This document shows positions 43,744 through 54,372 of a stretch of DNA of 64,000 nt, in pieces (within the stretch, counting starts at the first letter, position 1; every line of letters starts with the position of its first letter). The DNA is taken from assembly GCF_013303125.1 (NCBI RefSeq), contig NZ_JABTTE010000002.1:124001-188000 (forward strand), given 5' to 3'. Position numbers and translations under genes: made by a program. Below the pieces are notes generated by a model, which saw nothing but the letters and a program-made list of their open reading frames with translations, did no database searches and was not told the DNA's origin. This stretch comes from Calidifontibacillus erzurumensis. Lineage in GTDB: Bacteria; Bacillota; Bacilli; Bacillales; Bacillaceae_J.

Positions 43744-44772
43744 ATGATCGAAGAATATAGAGGCGTCTGGGTATTTATTGAAGAACGGCAAGGGGAGATT
43801 GCCGGAGTTTCTTTAGAGCTATTAGGTGCTGGTCGGGCTTTAGCTGATAAACTAGATGTACCGCTTGGAGGGTTTCTATTAGGTTATAATGTTAAAAATT
43901 TAGCACAAATTTGTTTTGAATATGGTGCAGATGAAGTTTATGTAATTGATGATCCAATTCTAAAAAACTACCGAACTGAGCCATTTATGCATGGTGTAAG
44001 CAATCTCGTAAGAAAATATAAGCCGGAAATTATTTTATACGGGGCAACATCAAACGGAAAAGATTTGGCAAGCGCAATTGCAACGGATTTAAGTACTGGT
44101 TTAACAGCAGATACGACGATGCTTGATATTGATTTGGAAAATCGCTTATTCGAAGCAAGCCGTCCGGCATTTGGCGGAAATATTATGGCGACGATTCTTT
44201 GTAAGAAACATCGTCCGCAAATGGCAACTGTACGGCCGAAAGTAATGAAGGCATTGCCAAGACAAGTAGGCAGGACAGGAACAATTATTGAGGAAAAATT
44301 AGGGCTTGAAGAAAGCAGCATTCGTACGAAAGTTTTAGAGATTGTTAGAGATGCGAAGAAGAAAGCAAATTTAGCTGATGCCCATATCATCGTTGCCGGG
44401 GGCAAAGGAATGGGAAGTGAAGAGAACTTCCAGCTTCTCTATGAATTAGCCGATGTTCTCGGTGCAAGCGTTGGAGGTACACGCGATGTTGTCGAAGCAG
44501 GTTGGCTTGATCATTCTTTGCAAATTGGCCAAACGGGTGAAACAGTATCGCCAAAAATTTACTTTGCATTCGGTATTTCCGGTGCCATTCAACACGTTGT
44601 TGGGATGAAAAACTCTGAATTAATCATTGCGGTTAATAAAGATCCGAATGCACCTATTTTCAATGCTTCCCATTATGGAATCGTTGGCGATGCCATGGAA
44701 ATTCTTCCACTGCTTATTCAAGAATTTAAAGCAGCACTAGAAAAGTCCGGAGGTGTAGTCGAGCATGTCTGA
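43744..44772 (+). CDS. fixB: Electron transfer flavoprotein alpha subunit FixB
   Basis: The protein has 342 residues. The C-terminal FAD-binding half holds VVAGGKGMGSEENFQLLYEL, GGTRDVVEAGWLDHSLQIGQ, TGETVSPKIYFAFGISGAIQ and VAVNKDPNAPIF-like IAVNKDPNAPIFNAS. It partners FixA, 15 bases after it, and its end overlaps the start of fixC. Confidence 0.92.
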   Translation: MIEEYRGVWVFIEERQGEIAGVSLELLGAGRALADKLDVPLGGFLLGYNVKNLAQICFEYGADEVYVIDDPILKNYRTEPFMHGVSNLVRKYKPEIILYGATSNGKDLASAIATDLSTGLTADTTMLDIDLENRLFEASRPAFGGNIMATILCKKHRPQMATVRPKVMKALPRQVGRTGTIIEEKLGLEESSIRTKVLEIVRDAKKKANLADAHIIVAGGKGMGSEENFQLLYELADVLGASVGGTRDVVEAGWLDHSLQIGQTGETVSPKIYFAFGISGAIQHVVGMKNSELIIAVNKDPNAPIFNASHYGIVGDAMEILPLLIQEFKAALEKSGGVVEHV

Positions 44773-46060
44773 GAAATTTGATGTAATCGTTGTAGGTGCG
44801 GGACCTGCTGGTTCATCCTGTGCTTACACTGCAGCCAAAGCAGGATTAAATGTTTTACTAATTGAACGTGGAGAATATCCTGGTGCCAAAAACGTAATGG
44901 GTGGAATTTTATATCGAAAACAATTAGAGGACATTATTCCAGAATTCTGGAAAGAAGCACCTCTTGAGCGTCCTATTATTGAACAACGGATTTGGTTAAT
45001 GGATAAAAAATCATGTATTACAACAAGTGTTAAAAATGAGGAATGGGGGGAGCCACCGTATAATTGCTTCTCAGTTTTACGGGCTAAGTTTGACCAATGG
45101 TTTGCCCAAAAAGCTGTCGAAGCCGGTGCTTTACTCATAAATGAGACAGTAGTTTTAGAATGTATCGTCGAAAACGGGAGAGTCGTCGGCGTACGGACGG
45201 ACCGCCCAGACGGCGATGTATATGCAGATGTAGTTGTTCTTGCAGACGGTGTTAATTCGCTCTTGGCTAAACAGCTCGGTTTTCATAAAGAATTACGCCC
45301 GGACGAAGTTGCTCTTTGCGTAATGGAAGTAATCAATCTTCCTAAAGATGTAATTAATGAACGTTTTAATGTAAATGACAATCAAGGGGTAGCGATTGAA
45401 ATTTTTGGTGACTCTACAAAAGGTAATTTAGGAACTTCTTTCATATATACGAACAAAGAAAGCGTAAATATTGGTGTTGGAGTTACTTTATCTAGCATGA
45501 TGCGGGAAAAAATTAAACCGTATGAGCTATTGGAATATGTAAAAAACCACCCGATGGTTCAACCATTAATTAAAGACGGTGAATCTGCAGAATATTTGGC
45601 CCATTTAATACCAGAAGGCGGCTACAATTCGATTCCAAAATTATTTGGAGACGGTGTTCTTGTTGCTGGGGATGCTGCTCAATTTGTAAACGGCATTCAT
45701 CGCGAAGGTTCCAATATGGCGATGACTTCTGGACGGTTAGCTGCAGAAACGATTATCGAAGCAAAAGAAAAAGGTGACTTTTCTGAGAGAGCATTGTCTA
45801 AATATAGAGAAAAAGTTATGAACAGCTTTATCGGAAAAGACTTGGAGAAGTATAAAGATGCTACACATACATTTGAAACAAATCCGCAATACTTCAAGGA
45901 ATACATTCCTTTGATGAATAAAGCGGCAAGCAGCTTTTTGTCAGTTGATGGAGTGCCAAAACGTGAAAAACAAAAAGCTGCCATTCAAACGATTATCGGA
46001 AATAAAGGTAAGCTAGCCGTCGCAAAAGACTTATACCGTGCATGGAAGGTGATGAAATAA
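44765..46060 (+). CDS. fixC: FixC, ETF-quinone oxidoreductase-type flavoprotein
   Basis: The protein has 431 residues. It starts with a dinucleotide-binding fold VIVVGAGPAGSSCAYTAAKA and carries the second FAD block GDGVLVAGDAAQFVNG. Relatives pass electrons from FixAB to menaquinone or ubiquinone. It overlaps fixB by eight bases and ends in TAATG, which overlaps the start of fixX, so the four genes are tightly coupled. Confidence 0.93.
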   Translation: MSEKFDVIVVGAGPAGSSCAYTAAKAGLNVLLIERGEYPGAKNVMGGILYRKQLEDIIPEFWKEAPLERPIIEQRIWLMDKKSCITTSVKNEEWGEPPYNCFSVLRAKFDQWFAQKAVEAGALLINETVVLECIVENGRVVGVRTDRPDGDVYADVVVLADGVNSLLAKQLGFHKELRPDEVALCVMEVINLPKDVINERFNVNDNQGVAIEIFGDSTKGNLGTSFIYTNKESVNIGVGVTLSSMMREKIKPYELLEYVKNHPMVQPLIKDGESAEYLAHLIPEGGYNSIPKLFGDGVLVAGDAAQFVNGIHREGSNMAMTSGRLAAETIIEAKEKGDFSERALSKYREKVMNSFIGKDLEKYKDATHTFETNPQYFKEYIPLMNKAASSFLSVDGVPKREKQKAAIQTIIGNKGKLAVAKDLYRAWKVMK

Positions 46061-46353
46061 TGGGCAAAATGGCGACAACACTTGAAGAAAAACAATATTT
46101 AGTCCGTTACAAAGCCGATAAAAAATCCCATTTAACAATTTTAGATCATGATGTTTGTGCAACAAAATGTCCTGATAAAATCTGTACTGTATTCTGTCCT
46201 GGTGAAGTGTATAAATGGGAGGAAAGCGGCAGGATGTTTGTCGGTTATGAAGGCTGTCATGAATGTGGCAGCTGTCGTATAGGCTGTCCTTACCAAAATA
46301 TTAAATGGGAATATCCAAAAGGCGGGCACGGTATTATATTTAGATTGGCATAA
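46060..46353 (+). CDS. fixX: Ferredoxin-like protein FixX
   Basis: The protein has 97 residues. It carries one full 4Fe-4S motif CHECGSCRIGCP and a cysteine-rich region CATKCPDKICTVFCP before it. It takes electrons within the FixABCX complex. GGAAGGTGATG precedes the ATG, which overlaps the fixC stop. A second ATG three codons later is an alternative. Confidence 0.93.
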   Translation: MGKMATTLEEKQYLVRYKADKKSHLTILDHDVCATKCPDKICTVFCPGEVYKWEESGRMFVGYEGCHECGSCRIGCPYQNIKWEYPKGGHGIIFRLA

Positions 46354-46387
46354 TAGTATAAGATTGTATAATAAGTTTTAAAAGATT

Positions 46388-46427
46388 GGCAGGAGGTGAT
46401 CTTTTCACCGCTTGCCTTTCTATTTTT
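46388..46427 (+). terminator. Terminator of fixABCX
   Basis: GGCAGGAGGTGA pairs with TCACCGCTTGCC with two weak positions, followed by TTTCTATTTTT. Confidence 0.75.
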
Positions 46428-46759
46428 CTATGAAAATATTTGCACATCTCCACTTCAATAATTTATAAATAAAAATTGAGGGAACAATATGAACATACCA
46501 TCTTAAATGTTATTAATAAAAAACACCCTGAACAAATTGAGGGTAATATATCAATCCAAATATATTTCATTTAACGACCAGGTGTTTAAACTATTAATTG
46601 GATTTTAAATAGCAGAATCCGTATTTTTGGCCGTTTTGGAAAATAATAAAGAATAGAAGTATTCAACAAGATAATGTATAAAAATTGTAAATGAAGAAAA
46701 TAAGCAAATTTTTTTAACGAGTGTACTATTCACTAAAATAGTCTAGGAGATGAACTAGG
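46428..46759. other. Gene-free stretch with a small inverted repeat
   Basis: No supported gene. Near 46520 there is ACCCT...AGGGT, and AAACACC / GGTGTTT flank about 75 bases (roughly 46519-46588). This could be a relic of an insertion sequence end or of a lost minus-strand gene. It is too short to prove. Confidence 0.35.
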
Positions 46760-47332
46760 ATTAAACGATTCATACGAGTCATTTTCGGTAGTACGATTTT
46801 CATTATTTTTTTATATTTTGTTGTAGTTCATATCGCAATTTCCTCTACTGCTAAAAAAGACCCTCCAGAAAATATAAATTATTTGATTGTACTTGGTGCC
46901 CGAATAAGAGGGGAAGAGTTGTCTTTATCGTTATATAACAGAGTTTCGAAAGCATTGGAGTACTTAAAGGAAAATCCGACAAGCAAAGTGGTTGTATCTG
47001 GTGGTCAAGGTAAAGGAGAGGCGATAACTGAGGCAGAAGCAATGGCACAATTTTTTTATGAAAATGGTATTGAAAGAGATCGAATCATTAAAGAAGAAAA
47101 ATCTACAACAACTTTTGAAAATATCAAATTCTCTAAGGAATTCCTTAATGGAGAAAAGGAAGTTATTATTGTTAGTAATGATTTTCACTTATATCGTGCT
47201 AGTATGATTGCAAAACGATTAGGTCTAAAACCGTATACCCTATCAGCAGAAACTCCAGCAATTGTGAAAACACAACTATGGATAAGGGAATATATTGCCG
47301 TTCTGAAATCATTACTATTTGATAAAGGATAG
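46760..47332 (+). CDS. YdcF/DUF218-family protein, probable ATT start
   Basis: The protein has 190 residues. An N-terminal membrane anchor (FGSTIFIIFLYFVVVHIAIS) is followed by the DUF218 domain: NYLIVLGARIRGEELSLSLY, VVSGGQGKGEAITEAEAM, STTTFENIKFSKEF and IVSNDFHLYRASMIAKRLG. The normal start region has no ATG, GTG or TTG. Between the upstream stop and the anchor the only suitably placed codon is ATT at 46760, ten bases after AGGAG. A TTG at 46883 would delete the anchor. The family is tied to cell-envelope steps such as vancomycin sensitivity (SanA). Its substrate is unknown. Confidence 0.75.
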   Translation: MKRFIRVIFGSTIFIIFLYFVVVHIAISSTAKKDPPENINYLIVLGARIRGEELSLSLYNRVSKALEYLKENPTSKVVVSGGQGKGEAITEAEAMAQFFYENGIERDRIIKEEKSTTTFENIKFSKEFLNGEKEVIIVSNDFHLYRASMIAKRLGLKPYTLSAETPAIVKTQLWIREYIAVLKSLLFDKG

Positions 47333-47508
47333 CACCTATTTATTTCAAATATAACTCTATGAAATTGAAATCTGCAGGATAATTAATAAAAAGCCTTCAA
47401 ATGAATTAAGAATAGGTATGATAGACAATATTTTTCAATAATGCCATCGACGAAAAAACTATTGTTTTGTGACTAATTTTTGAATTAAAATTTTTCCGAT
47501 CAATCATA

Positions 47509-47538
47509 TTGACAACAAACATTTCAATAGCGCATAAT
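47509..47538 (+). promoter_or_regulatory. SigmaA promoter of the proBA T-box
   Basis: TTGACA, 18 bases, CATAAT. The predicted start near 47545 suits the T-box. Confidence 0.6.
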
Positions 47539-47559
47539 AATACCAAATTATGAATTTGA

Positions 47560-47802
47560 GAGTATAAAAGCATTGAAGGGGACTAGTAGATGGAAGATCG
47601 TCCGCAAGAGAGTGGAACTCACAGGCTGAAAGGTTCCATCGTGACAGAACCATGCGAACCTACCCCGGAGCTGTTAGTTAAAAGCTAACCGATTGAAATC
47701 CTCGTTACGGATAAAAGTGGGCTATGTTGGCCAAAAAAGGTGGTACCGCGAAAGATATGACTCTTCCGTCCTTTTCAAGGATGGTCAAGAGTCTTTTTTA
47801 TT
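47560..47802 (+). promoter_or_regulatory. Proline T-box leader with terminator
   Basis: The invariant T-box core AAGGTGGTACCGCG is at 47737-47750. In the specifier loop GAA is followed by CCT (47659-47661), a proline codon. The terminator pairs GACTCTT with AAGAGTC around an inner stem and ends in TTTTTT (47759-47798). Uncharged tRNA-Pro should allow proBA expression, which fits the downstream genes. Confidence 0.95.
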
Positions 47803-47867
47803 AGTACAACTTTTTTGTTTTTCATTCCTTACTTCTTCCAATCATTTTTTTGAAAGGAGCATCTATT

Positions 47868-48992
47868 TTGGCAAAACAGCGAATTGTTGTGAAAATTGGC
47901 AGCAGTTCATTAACGAACGCAAATGGCGGCCTATCGATGGAGAAGCTTTCGGAACATGTTGAAGCACTTGCTCTCCTCAAAAAGAAAGGGCATGAAGTAG
48001 TTTTAATATCATCGGGTGCAGTGGCAGCCGGTTTTACAGGACTAGGCTATCCGACCCGCCCCGTTACAATCGCTGGAAAACAAGCCGCTGCTGCAGTTGG
48101 CCAAGGGTTATTAATGCAAGGGTACATTGAAAAATTTAAAGCCCATAACATTGTAACAGCCCAATTATTGTTAACAAGAAGCGGTTTTATGAATAAGGAG
48201 CAATACAATAATTCTTATGCAACATTGACAGAACTATTAAAACGGGATGTTCTGCCGATTATAAATGAAAATGATTCAGTGGCTGTAGAAGAGCTTACTT
48301 TCGGTGATAATGATATGTTATCCGCTTTAGTTAGCGGACTGATTCATGCTGATTTTCTAATCATTTTAACAGATGTAAATGGGATTTACGACCAAAATCC
48401 GAATGAAAATCCTAATGCGAAAAAATATAATTATTTGCCGGAAATTACGGATGAATTGCTTCAAGCTGCTTCAGCATCCGGTTCAAAAATGGGCACCGGT
48501 GGAATGAGGTCAAAAATTGAAGCCGCGAAAACAGCTCTTTCTTTAGGGGTAAATGTATTTATCGGTACAGGCTCGGGCAAAGAAAAACTGATCGATATTT
48601 TAGCCGGAAAAGGGGATGGCACCTACATAGGCAATGCCAAACATTCGGGTATAAATAATGTAAAGCAATGGATTGCCCTTCATTCGAATGTAGCCGGTAC
48701 AATTGAAATTGATGCTGGCGCTGTTGATGCTCTTTTAAATAAAGGACGTAGTTTGCTTCCAGCAGGAGTAGTTCGTGTCGAAGGGAATTTTGTTGCTGGC
48801 GATGTTGTTGAAGTGGTTAATCATAAAGGTGAAGTGATCGGCCGTGGCGAAGTAAATTACCATGCGGAAGAATTAATAAAAATAAAAGGATTATCCACGA
48901 GTGAAGCAAAGAAAATTTTACAAAATGGAGAAAAGGAAGTCATCCATCGTGACCATTGGATTGCATTAAAAAAGGAGAAGGTGAGAAAATGA
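47868..48992 (+). CDS. proB: Glutamate 5-kinase ProB
   Basis: The protein has 374 residues. The kinase domain carries [43 protein letters not shown] and [16 protein letters not shown] domain forms the C-terminal 90 residues. It catalyses the first step of proline synthesis. The TTG at 47868 follows AAAGGAG. The frame is open to 47850. It overlaps proA by four bases. Confidence 0.96.
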   Translation: MAKQRIVVKIGSSSLTNANGGLSMEKLSEHVEALALLKKKGHEVVLISSGAVAAGFTGLGYPTRPVTIAGKQAAAAVGQGLLMQGYIEKFKAHNIVTAQLLLTRSGFMNKEQYNNSYATLTELLKRDVLPIINENDSVAVEELTFGDNDMLSALVSGLIHADFLIILTDVNGIYDQNPNENPNAKKYNYLPEITDELLQAASASGSKMGTGGMRSKIEAAKTALSLGVNVFIGTGSGKEKLIDILAGKGDGTYIGNAKHSGINNVKQWIALHSNVAGTIEIDAGAVDALLNKGRSLLPAGVVRVEGNFVAGDVVEVVNHKGEVIGRGEVNYHAEELIKIKGLSTSEAKKILQNGEKEVIHRDHWIALKKEKVRK

Positions 48993-50236
48993 GCGAATTA
49001 TTGGAAAAAGCAAAAAAGGCAAAAGCAATTACTCGTGAACTGGCTGTAAAAACAACTGAACAAAAAAATGAAGCGCTGCGAAAAATTAGCGAACAGTTAA
49101 TTAAACAAATGGACTATATTTTAACTGAAAACGAAAAAGATATTGAAGCCGGTAAAAAGAATGGTTTGTCAGAATCTTTATTAGATCGTCTTCGTTTAAC
49201 GAAATCGCGAATTCAAGATATGGCCGATGCCCTTCTTCAACTGGTTGACCTTAAAGATCCGGTTGGGGAAGTGTTGGCAGAGTGGGATAGACCAAATGGA
49301 TTGAAAATTAAACAAGTCCGAGTCCCGTTGGGCGTTGTCGGTATGATTTATGAAGCGAGACCAAATGTGACCGTTGATGCTTCAAGTCTTTGTTTAAAAA
49401 CAGGTAATGCTGTTATTCTGCGCGGAAGTTCTTCTGCTATAAACTCTAATAAAGCGATTGTCCAAGTCATTCACGAGGCGTTAGCACAGACAGATATTCC
49501 AAGTAGTGCTGTGCAATTATTAGAGGATACAAGCAGGGAAACTGCCAGTCAAATGTTTAAGTTGAATGAATATTTGGATGTATTAATCCCCCGCGGTGGT
49601 GCAGGTTTAATAAAAAGCGTAGTTGAAAATTCAACAATTCCTGTCTTAGAAACAGGCGTGGGCAACTGCCATGTTTATATTGATGAAACTGCAGATAAAG
49701 AGATGGCGATTAAAATTAGTGTCAATGCGAAAACACAACGCCCTTCTGTGTGTAATGCCTGTGAAACGATATTAGTCCACAGTGAGTGGGCGAACAAGCA
49801 CCTTTCTGAATTGGTGGAAGCACTGCAAGAAAAAGGAGTTGAAATTCGCGGGGATCAAAAGGTAAGAGAAATCGCCCCGGATGTTCTTGAAGCATCGGAA
49901 GACGACTGGGGAACGGAGTTTTTAGATTTGATTGTCGCTATGAAAGTTGTTGATGATGTAACGGAAGCAATTGAACATATTAACACGTATGGCTCCCTTC
50001 ATTCAGAAGCGATCATTTCCGAGACTCCTGAAAATGTAGAAAAGTTTTTCAATTACGTAGATGCTGCAGCACTTTATCATAATGCTTCTACAAGATTTAC
50101 GGATGGTTTCGAGTTTGGTTTTGGAGCAGAAATCGGAATTAGTACGCAAAAGCTTCATGCAAGAGGACCGATGGGACTTCCAGCACTTACATCTACCAAA
50201 TATATTGTTAAAGGAACGGGGCAAATTAGAAACTAA
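48989..50236 (+). CDS. proA: Gamma-glutamyl phosphate reductase ProA
   Basis: The protein has 415 residues, the normal length. Typical blocks are [38 protein letters not shown] and the catalytic cysteine in [15 protein letters not shown]. It makes glutamate semialdehyde for proline. The ATG overlaps the proB stop (ATGA). Confidence 0.96.
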   Translation: MSELLEKAKKAKAITRELAVKTTEQKNEALRKISEQLIKQMDYILTENEKDIEAGKKNGLSESLLDRLRLTKSRIQDMADALLQLVDLKDPVGEVLAEWDRPNGLKIKQVRVPLGVVGMIYEARPNVTVDASSLCLKTGNAVILRGSSSAINSNKAIVQVIHEALAQTDIPSSAVQLLEDTSRETASQMFKLNEYLDVLIPRGGAGLIKSVVENSTIPVLETGVGNCHVYIDETADKEMAIKISVNAKTQRPSVCNACETILVHSEWANKHLSELVEALQEKGVEIRGDQKVREIAPDVLEASEDDWGTEFLDLIVAMKVVDDVTEAIEHINTYGSLHSEAIISETPENVEKFFNYVDAAALYHNASTRFTDGFEFGFGAEIGISTQKLHARGPMGLPALTSTKYIVKGTGQIRN

Positions 50237-50284
50237 CATGATAAAAGACATAAAAGAAATTTGAATATACAAGGAGACAGGAAA

Positions 50285-50767
50285 ATGATCATTCGCAAAG
50301 CTAATATACATGACGTCGATGCCATATTTGATTTAATAGATTTATATGCGAAAGAGGATCTCCTATTGCCTCGTACACATTTGTCATTATATGAAAATAT
50401 CCAGTGCATACGTGTCGCTGAACAGGATGGAGAAATCGTTGGAGCGGGGAGTTTGCACGTATTAGGACGTGATTTAGCTGAGATTCGTTCGCTCGTCATT
50501 GCCCCAGAAGCCAAAGGATTAGGTATAGGTCGAAAATTGGTGTATCATTTAATTGAAGAAGCGGAACAACTTGGTGTAGAAAATGTATTTGCAATGACTT
50601 ATCAAGTTGATTTTTTTAAAAAATGTGGATTTACAATTGTAGATAAAGAAATTTTGCCGCAAAAAATTTGGAAAGACTGTTTGAATTGCCCGAAGTTTTT
50701 AAATTGTGACGAAACGGCGATGCTTATTAAAGTGGCGGATTATAAAAAAATGACTACTTTGCATTAA
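50285..50767 (+). CDS. GNAT N-acetyltransferase, ArgA-like
   Basis: The protein has 160 residues. The acetyl-CoA loop reads LVIAPEAKGLGIGRKLV. YQVDFFKKCGF and the cysteine-rich tail CLNCPKFLNCDETAM are typical of the N-acetylglutamate synthase-like GNAT group. Its position right after proBA is consistent with amino acid metabolism, but the substrate is unproven. The ATG at 50285 has AGGAGACAGG before it. Confidence 0.82.
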   Translation: MIIRKANIHDVDAIFDLIDLYAKEDLLLPRTHLSLYENIQCIRVAEQDGEIVGAGSLHVLGRDLAEIRSLVIAPEAKGLGIGRKLVYHLIEEAEQLGVENVFAMTYQVDFFKKCGFTIVDKEILPQKIWKDCLNCPKFLNCDETAMLIKVADYKKMTTLH

Positions 50768-50850
50768 TACAATTTTTATGGGCACATTTCCTATTAAATT
50801 TGCATATGTTGATGATAAACTAATTGTTCCTAGTAGGAGGATCACGGGAA

Positions 50851-51666
50851 ATGGTCGAATATTTGTCACAGTTTCAACCGCCTCTTCAGGCTTTGCTTGC
50901 TACTTTGTTTACGTGGCTAATGACAGCAGTTGGAGCGGCAATGGTATTTACTTCAAAAAAATATAATCAAAAGATGCTTGATGGTATGCTTGGCTTAGCT
51001 GGGGGAGTTATGATAGCTGCCAGCTTTTGGTCACTATTGTCACCTGCGCTTGATATGTCTGAACAAAGTGGCCAAATAGCATGGCTACCTGTAGCTATCG
51101 GTTTTTTATGCGGCGGTCTTTTCATAATGGCCATTGATAAAGTGATTCCCCACTTACATCCGATGTCATCAATCGAGCAGGCGGAAGGTTTGAACCCAGA
51201 AAAAAAGCGGAGAAGCACATTATTAGTACTGGCAATTACATTGCATAATATTCCTGAAGGACTTGCGATTGGAGTGGCATTTGGTTCGGTTGCTGCTGGT
51301 TTTCCTTCTGCATCATTGGCTGGAGCGCTAGCATTAGCCATAGGTATTGGGATTCAAAATATTCCTGAAGGAGTTGCCGTCTCGATGCCGCTTCGAAGAG
51401 AAGGCATGTCCAGGTTGAAAAGTTTTGGCTATGGGCAATTGTCCGGGATGGTCGAACCGATTTCGGCTGTCATTGGTGCTCTTGCTGTTGGCTTCATACA
51501 GCCGCTCCTCCCTTATGCACTAAGTTTTGCTGCTGGTGCAATGATATTTGTTGTTGCTGAAGAAGTAATTCCAAGCTCCCATGAAAATGGAAATAATGAT
51601 TTAGCTTCAATCTGTTTGATGATTGGTTTTACAATCATGATGATTTTAGATGTCGCTCTTGGATAA
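50851..51666 (+). CDS. ZIP-family metal transporter
   Basis: The protein has 271 residues with eight membrane helices. The helix IV and V metal motifs are HNIPEGLAIGVAFG and IQNIPEGVAVSMPL, both intact. It is of the GufA/ZupT type, which imports zinc, iron or manganese. The ATG at 50851 follows AGGAGG. The frame extends nine codons upstream without support. Confidence 0.9.
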   Translation: MVEYLSQFQPPLQALLATLFTWLMTAVGAAMVFTSKKYNQKMLDGMLGLAGGVMIAASFWSLLSPALDMSEQSGQIAWLPVAIGFLCGGLFIMAIDKVIPHLHPMSSIEQAEGLNPEKKRRSTLLVLAITLHNIPEGLAIGVAFGSVAAGFPSASLAGALALAIGIGIQNIPEGVAVSMPLRREGMSRLKSFGYGQLSGMVEPISAVIGALAVGFIQPLLPYALSFAAGAMIFVVAEEVIPSSHENGNNDLASICLMIGFTIMMILDVALG

Positions 51667-51683
51667 ACATCATTTGAATAGGA

Positions 51684-51731
51684 AAAGGCAAGTGACGGTA
51701 ATTTTCCACTTTCCATCACTTGCCTTTTTAT
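51684..51731 (+). terminator. Terminator of the ZIP gene
   Basis: A perfect 12-bp stem AAAGGCAAGTGA / TCACTTGCCTTT, then TTATTTTTTT. Confidence 0.85.
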
Positions 51732-52691
51732 TTTTTTCTCTGTTAAAGGTAAGTGTTGATATTTATTAGCTTACCGAAATCTTAGTATGACCATTTAAAG
51801 AACATATATTCGTAAGGGTGTGAATGGGAGGAAAGCGTTTAGTAACTTGTTAATACACATTGATAAACACCACAAAAAAATTCGGTTTTTCATTGGTTTA
51901 TCTGAATTTTCAATGGTTGGAAGTCCAAACAAAGAGGGGTTGTGTAGTCCTATTTTAATTTATTGGAAGGATAATGAAATAAGGAGAGGTAAGATGTTTT
52001 CATATTTAGAACTCAAAATAAAGAAGAAAATTGTAGGTTTCTAGTGAGAGTTTTTGTTTGGAAGAATTTATAAAAATAATTCAATGACAAAACCACAAAA
52101 CACCTTTGATGTGGGTATTAGATTGTCAAAAATGACTTTAAAACAATTTGAAGAAAAATATACGCTAATAAGACCAAGAACCTGTTTGGATCATTGTGAA
52201 GCTAGGGCAAGGGGAAAAAACAAAATGCGCCGAGCTAAACAAACTATTTTACGTATACTTGCACTACCAAAAGAAATGATAGCGTATACGGTAAATTGTG
52301 CAAGAATATCGGTCATGCAGGGGAAACTGTACTTTTAATAATACATGCTTTGGGTGCCTATCGATGGGTTGACAGCGACTTTCCATAAATTTGGCTAGCA
52401 TATCTTTTCAAAACGAGTTTGTGAAAAGGTAAAGTACTCTTATTATCATCTTTAATACTGGCAAGAACCCTCCCCATTAACTCAAAATTCATTGGGGAAA
52501 TTTAGCTGCCTTTTCTTTTACATAATTTTCAATTTTAAACGTTTAACATAGCTTTTTTTTTTGCTTACAGAAAGAAGCTTTCATATTAAAATTTTGGATG
52601 AAAAGTTCAAATTCTTGTCGTAATATATAGCTATAATGTTTTATTTTAAATAATTTTCAAAAAATTATAATGGGAGTTTGGGGGGGAAATA
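51732..52691. other. About 1 kb without a supported gene
   Basis: Two open frames exist: 51820-52044 (74 codons, GTG start) and 52054-52338 (94 codons, TTG start, or ATG at 52084). Neither has a good ribosome site or a family I know. The second is basic and ends LALPKEMIAYTVNCARISVM, faintly like YqfC/YabP sporulation proteins, but the match is too weak to call. It may be decayed sequence. The last 100 bases carry the promoter of the chemoreceptor. Confidence 0.4.
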
Positions 52692-54314
52692 ATGAGCCGC
52701 TTATTAAAAAAGAAGTCTGCTAGACAAGCACTTCAAAAAGCAGCAGAAGTTGCTACTATTATTAGAGATAATTGGAAAATTGACGTTCAAATTGAAGATC
52801 AAGTTGAGCATTTACGTTCAATTTTAGATAGGGAATTAAAAAGCGACGAATTTTTAGTTATTGTAGATCAAAGCGGACGCAGTTTTGTTCATACGAATCG
52901 ATTGAGGGAAGGTGGATATTTTACAGATGAAGTAGGAATGAAAGCAGCAAGAACATCCGTTCCTTTGTTGCAGCTGTATCAGAGAAATACAGGGGAAGTG
53001 CTTATTGATGCTTCCTGTCCAATTATTGAAGATAATGCTGGAAATAAATATGTTTTAAGATTGGGCCGGCTGATCCACCGTCCTTTTATAGGCCCGATGT
53101 TTATATTATTAAGTATAGCACCTAGTTTATTGGCAGCTTTTCTCGTTTATTTGTTTGGATTGGATTTTGTTCAAAGCTTGATTACATTCTTCGTTACAGC
53201 GTTATTTTCTGCCATCATTAGTCTTTATTATTATTTAAATATTAGAGGCCGGCTGCGGGACTGGTACGCAGTAACAAGGACGATTTCCTCCGGTGATTTA
53301 AGTGCAGAAGTCAAAACAATAGGTGCTAGGAACGAATTTCATCAAATCGGCTATGAAATAAATAAAGTTATCATCGGAATCCGTTCGATTATCAATAAAT
53401 TTCAGGAAGCCGCTCATTCATTAGGTACAATTAGTGTTCATCAAGAACAATCCGCACAAAAGTTAGCTGCAGCATTCGATGAAGTTTCAGCAACGATGCA
53501 ATCTTTTCGGGGAGGAGCTGAACAACAAAGTAGTTCTGTCATTGCTGCGCAAGAAATGGTTGATATCATGGTGGAGCTTGTAGAAACAATGCAAAAAGAA
53601 GTTGAGAAAGCAGTTCATGGTGCAGACGAAGCTTTGCAAACATCTGAAGAGGGCGAGCAAGCGGTATTCTCCACCCAAAAGCAGATGAGAGAAATTCAAG
53701 AGTCAGTGACAGAAACTGCGAAAAAAATTCGTACGATTTCCAATGATGCTGATCTTGTTATGCAAAAGGTTTCTTTGATAACAGATATTGCAAAACAGAC
53801 CAACTTGCTAGCTTTAAATGCTTCGATTGAAGCTGCACGCGCTGGTGAAAGCGGCAAAGGTTTTGCAGTTGTTGCATCGGAGGTTCGAAAACTGGCAGAA
53901 GGAACAAATGAGTTCGCACACGATATTCTTGCTTTATTACAACATACGAGGGATGAATTGCAGGTTGCAGTGGACCAAGTTGAAGCTAACGTAAAAACGA
54001 TTGGTGACGGGGTAGAGCTTGTCAGCCAAGCAGGAGTTGCGATTGATAAATTAAAAACTGCTTCTATTAAAATGAAGGAGCTTGTGTCAAATAACAGAAA
54101 ATACTCGTTGTCTGTCACGGAAAATGGTAGGAAACTGCAAAAAATCATTGATGAAATCAATGTTATTGCCAAAGACTTTACGAATATGGTTCAAGAAACA
54201 ACAACAACCGTGGATCATGAAATCGAAGGAATTCATGAATTAGCAGAAGATGCTGCTATTTTATCTAAAGAGGCAAAAAATTTGAGTACAATTGCTAAGC
54301 GGTTTCATTTTTGA
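52692..54314 (+). CDS. Methyl-accepting chemotaxis-type protein
   Basis: The protein has 540 residues. Residues 20-135 form a cytosolic-looking PAS/Cache-like sensor ([20 protein letters not shown]). Two membrane helices lie at 140-185, a HAMP domain at about 188-240 and a signalling domain at 260-535. The tip reads [42 protein letters not shown]. The layout, with the sensor before adjacent helices and no long external loop, suggests it senses an internal or membrane cue. GGGGGGG lies before the ATG. Confidence 0.9.
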   Translation: MSRLLKKKSARQALQKAAEVATIIRDNWKIDVQIEDQVEHLRSILDRELKSDEFLVIVDQSGRSFVHTNRLREGGYFTDEVGMKAARTSVPLLQLYQRNTGEVLIDASCPIIEDNAGNKYVLRLGRLIHRPFIGPMFILLSIAPSLLAAFLVYLFGLDFVQSLITFFVTALFSAIISLYYYLNIRGRLRDWYAVTRTISSGDLSAEVKTIGARNEFHQIGYEINKVIIGIRSIINKFQEAAHSLGTISVHQEQSAQKLAAAFDEVSATMQSFRGGAEQQSSSVIAAQEMVDIMVELVETMQKEVEKAVHGADEALQTSEEGEQAVFSTQKQMREIQESVTETAKKIRTISNDADLVMQKVSLITDIAKQTNLLALNASIEAARAGESGKGFAVVASEVRKLAEGTNEFAHDILALLQHTRDELQVAVDQVEANVKTIGDGVELVSQAGVAIDKLKTASIKMKELVSNNRKYSLSVTENGRKLQKIIDEINVIAKDFTNMVQETTTTVDHEIEGIHELAEDAAILSKEAKNLSTIAKRFHF

Positions 54315-54372
54315 TGCGAAGAAAAGGGCTAACTTCAAGAGGGGTTGCTTGTGTTAGCCCGATTACCTATAT

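Noticed and set aside
46519-46588. Insertion sequence remnant
   Set aside because: AAACACC and GGTGTTT flank about 75 bases, but there is no transposase fragment longer than 17 codons and no target duplication.
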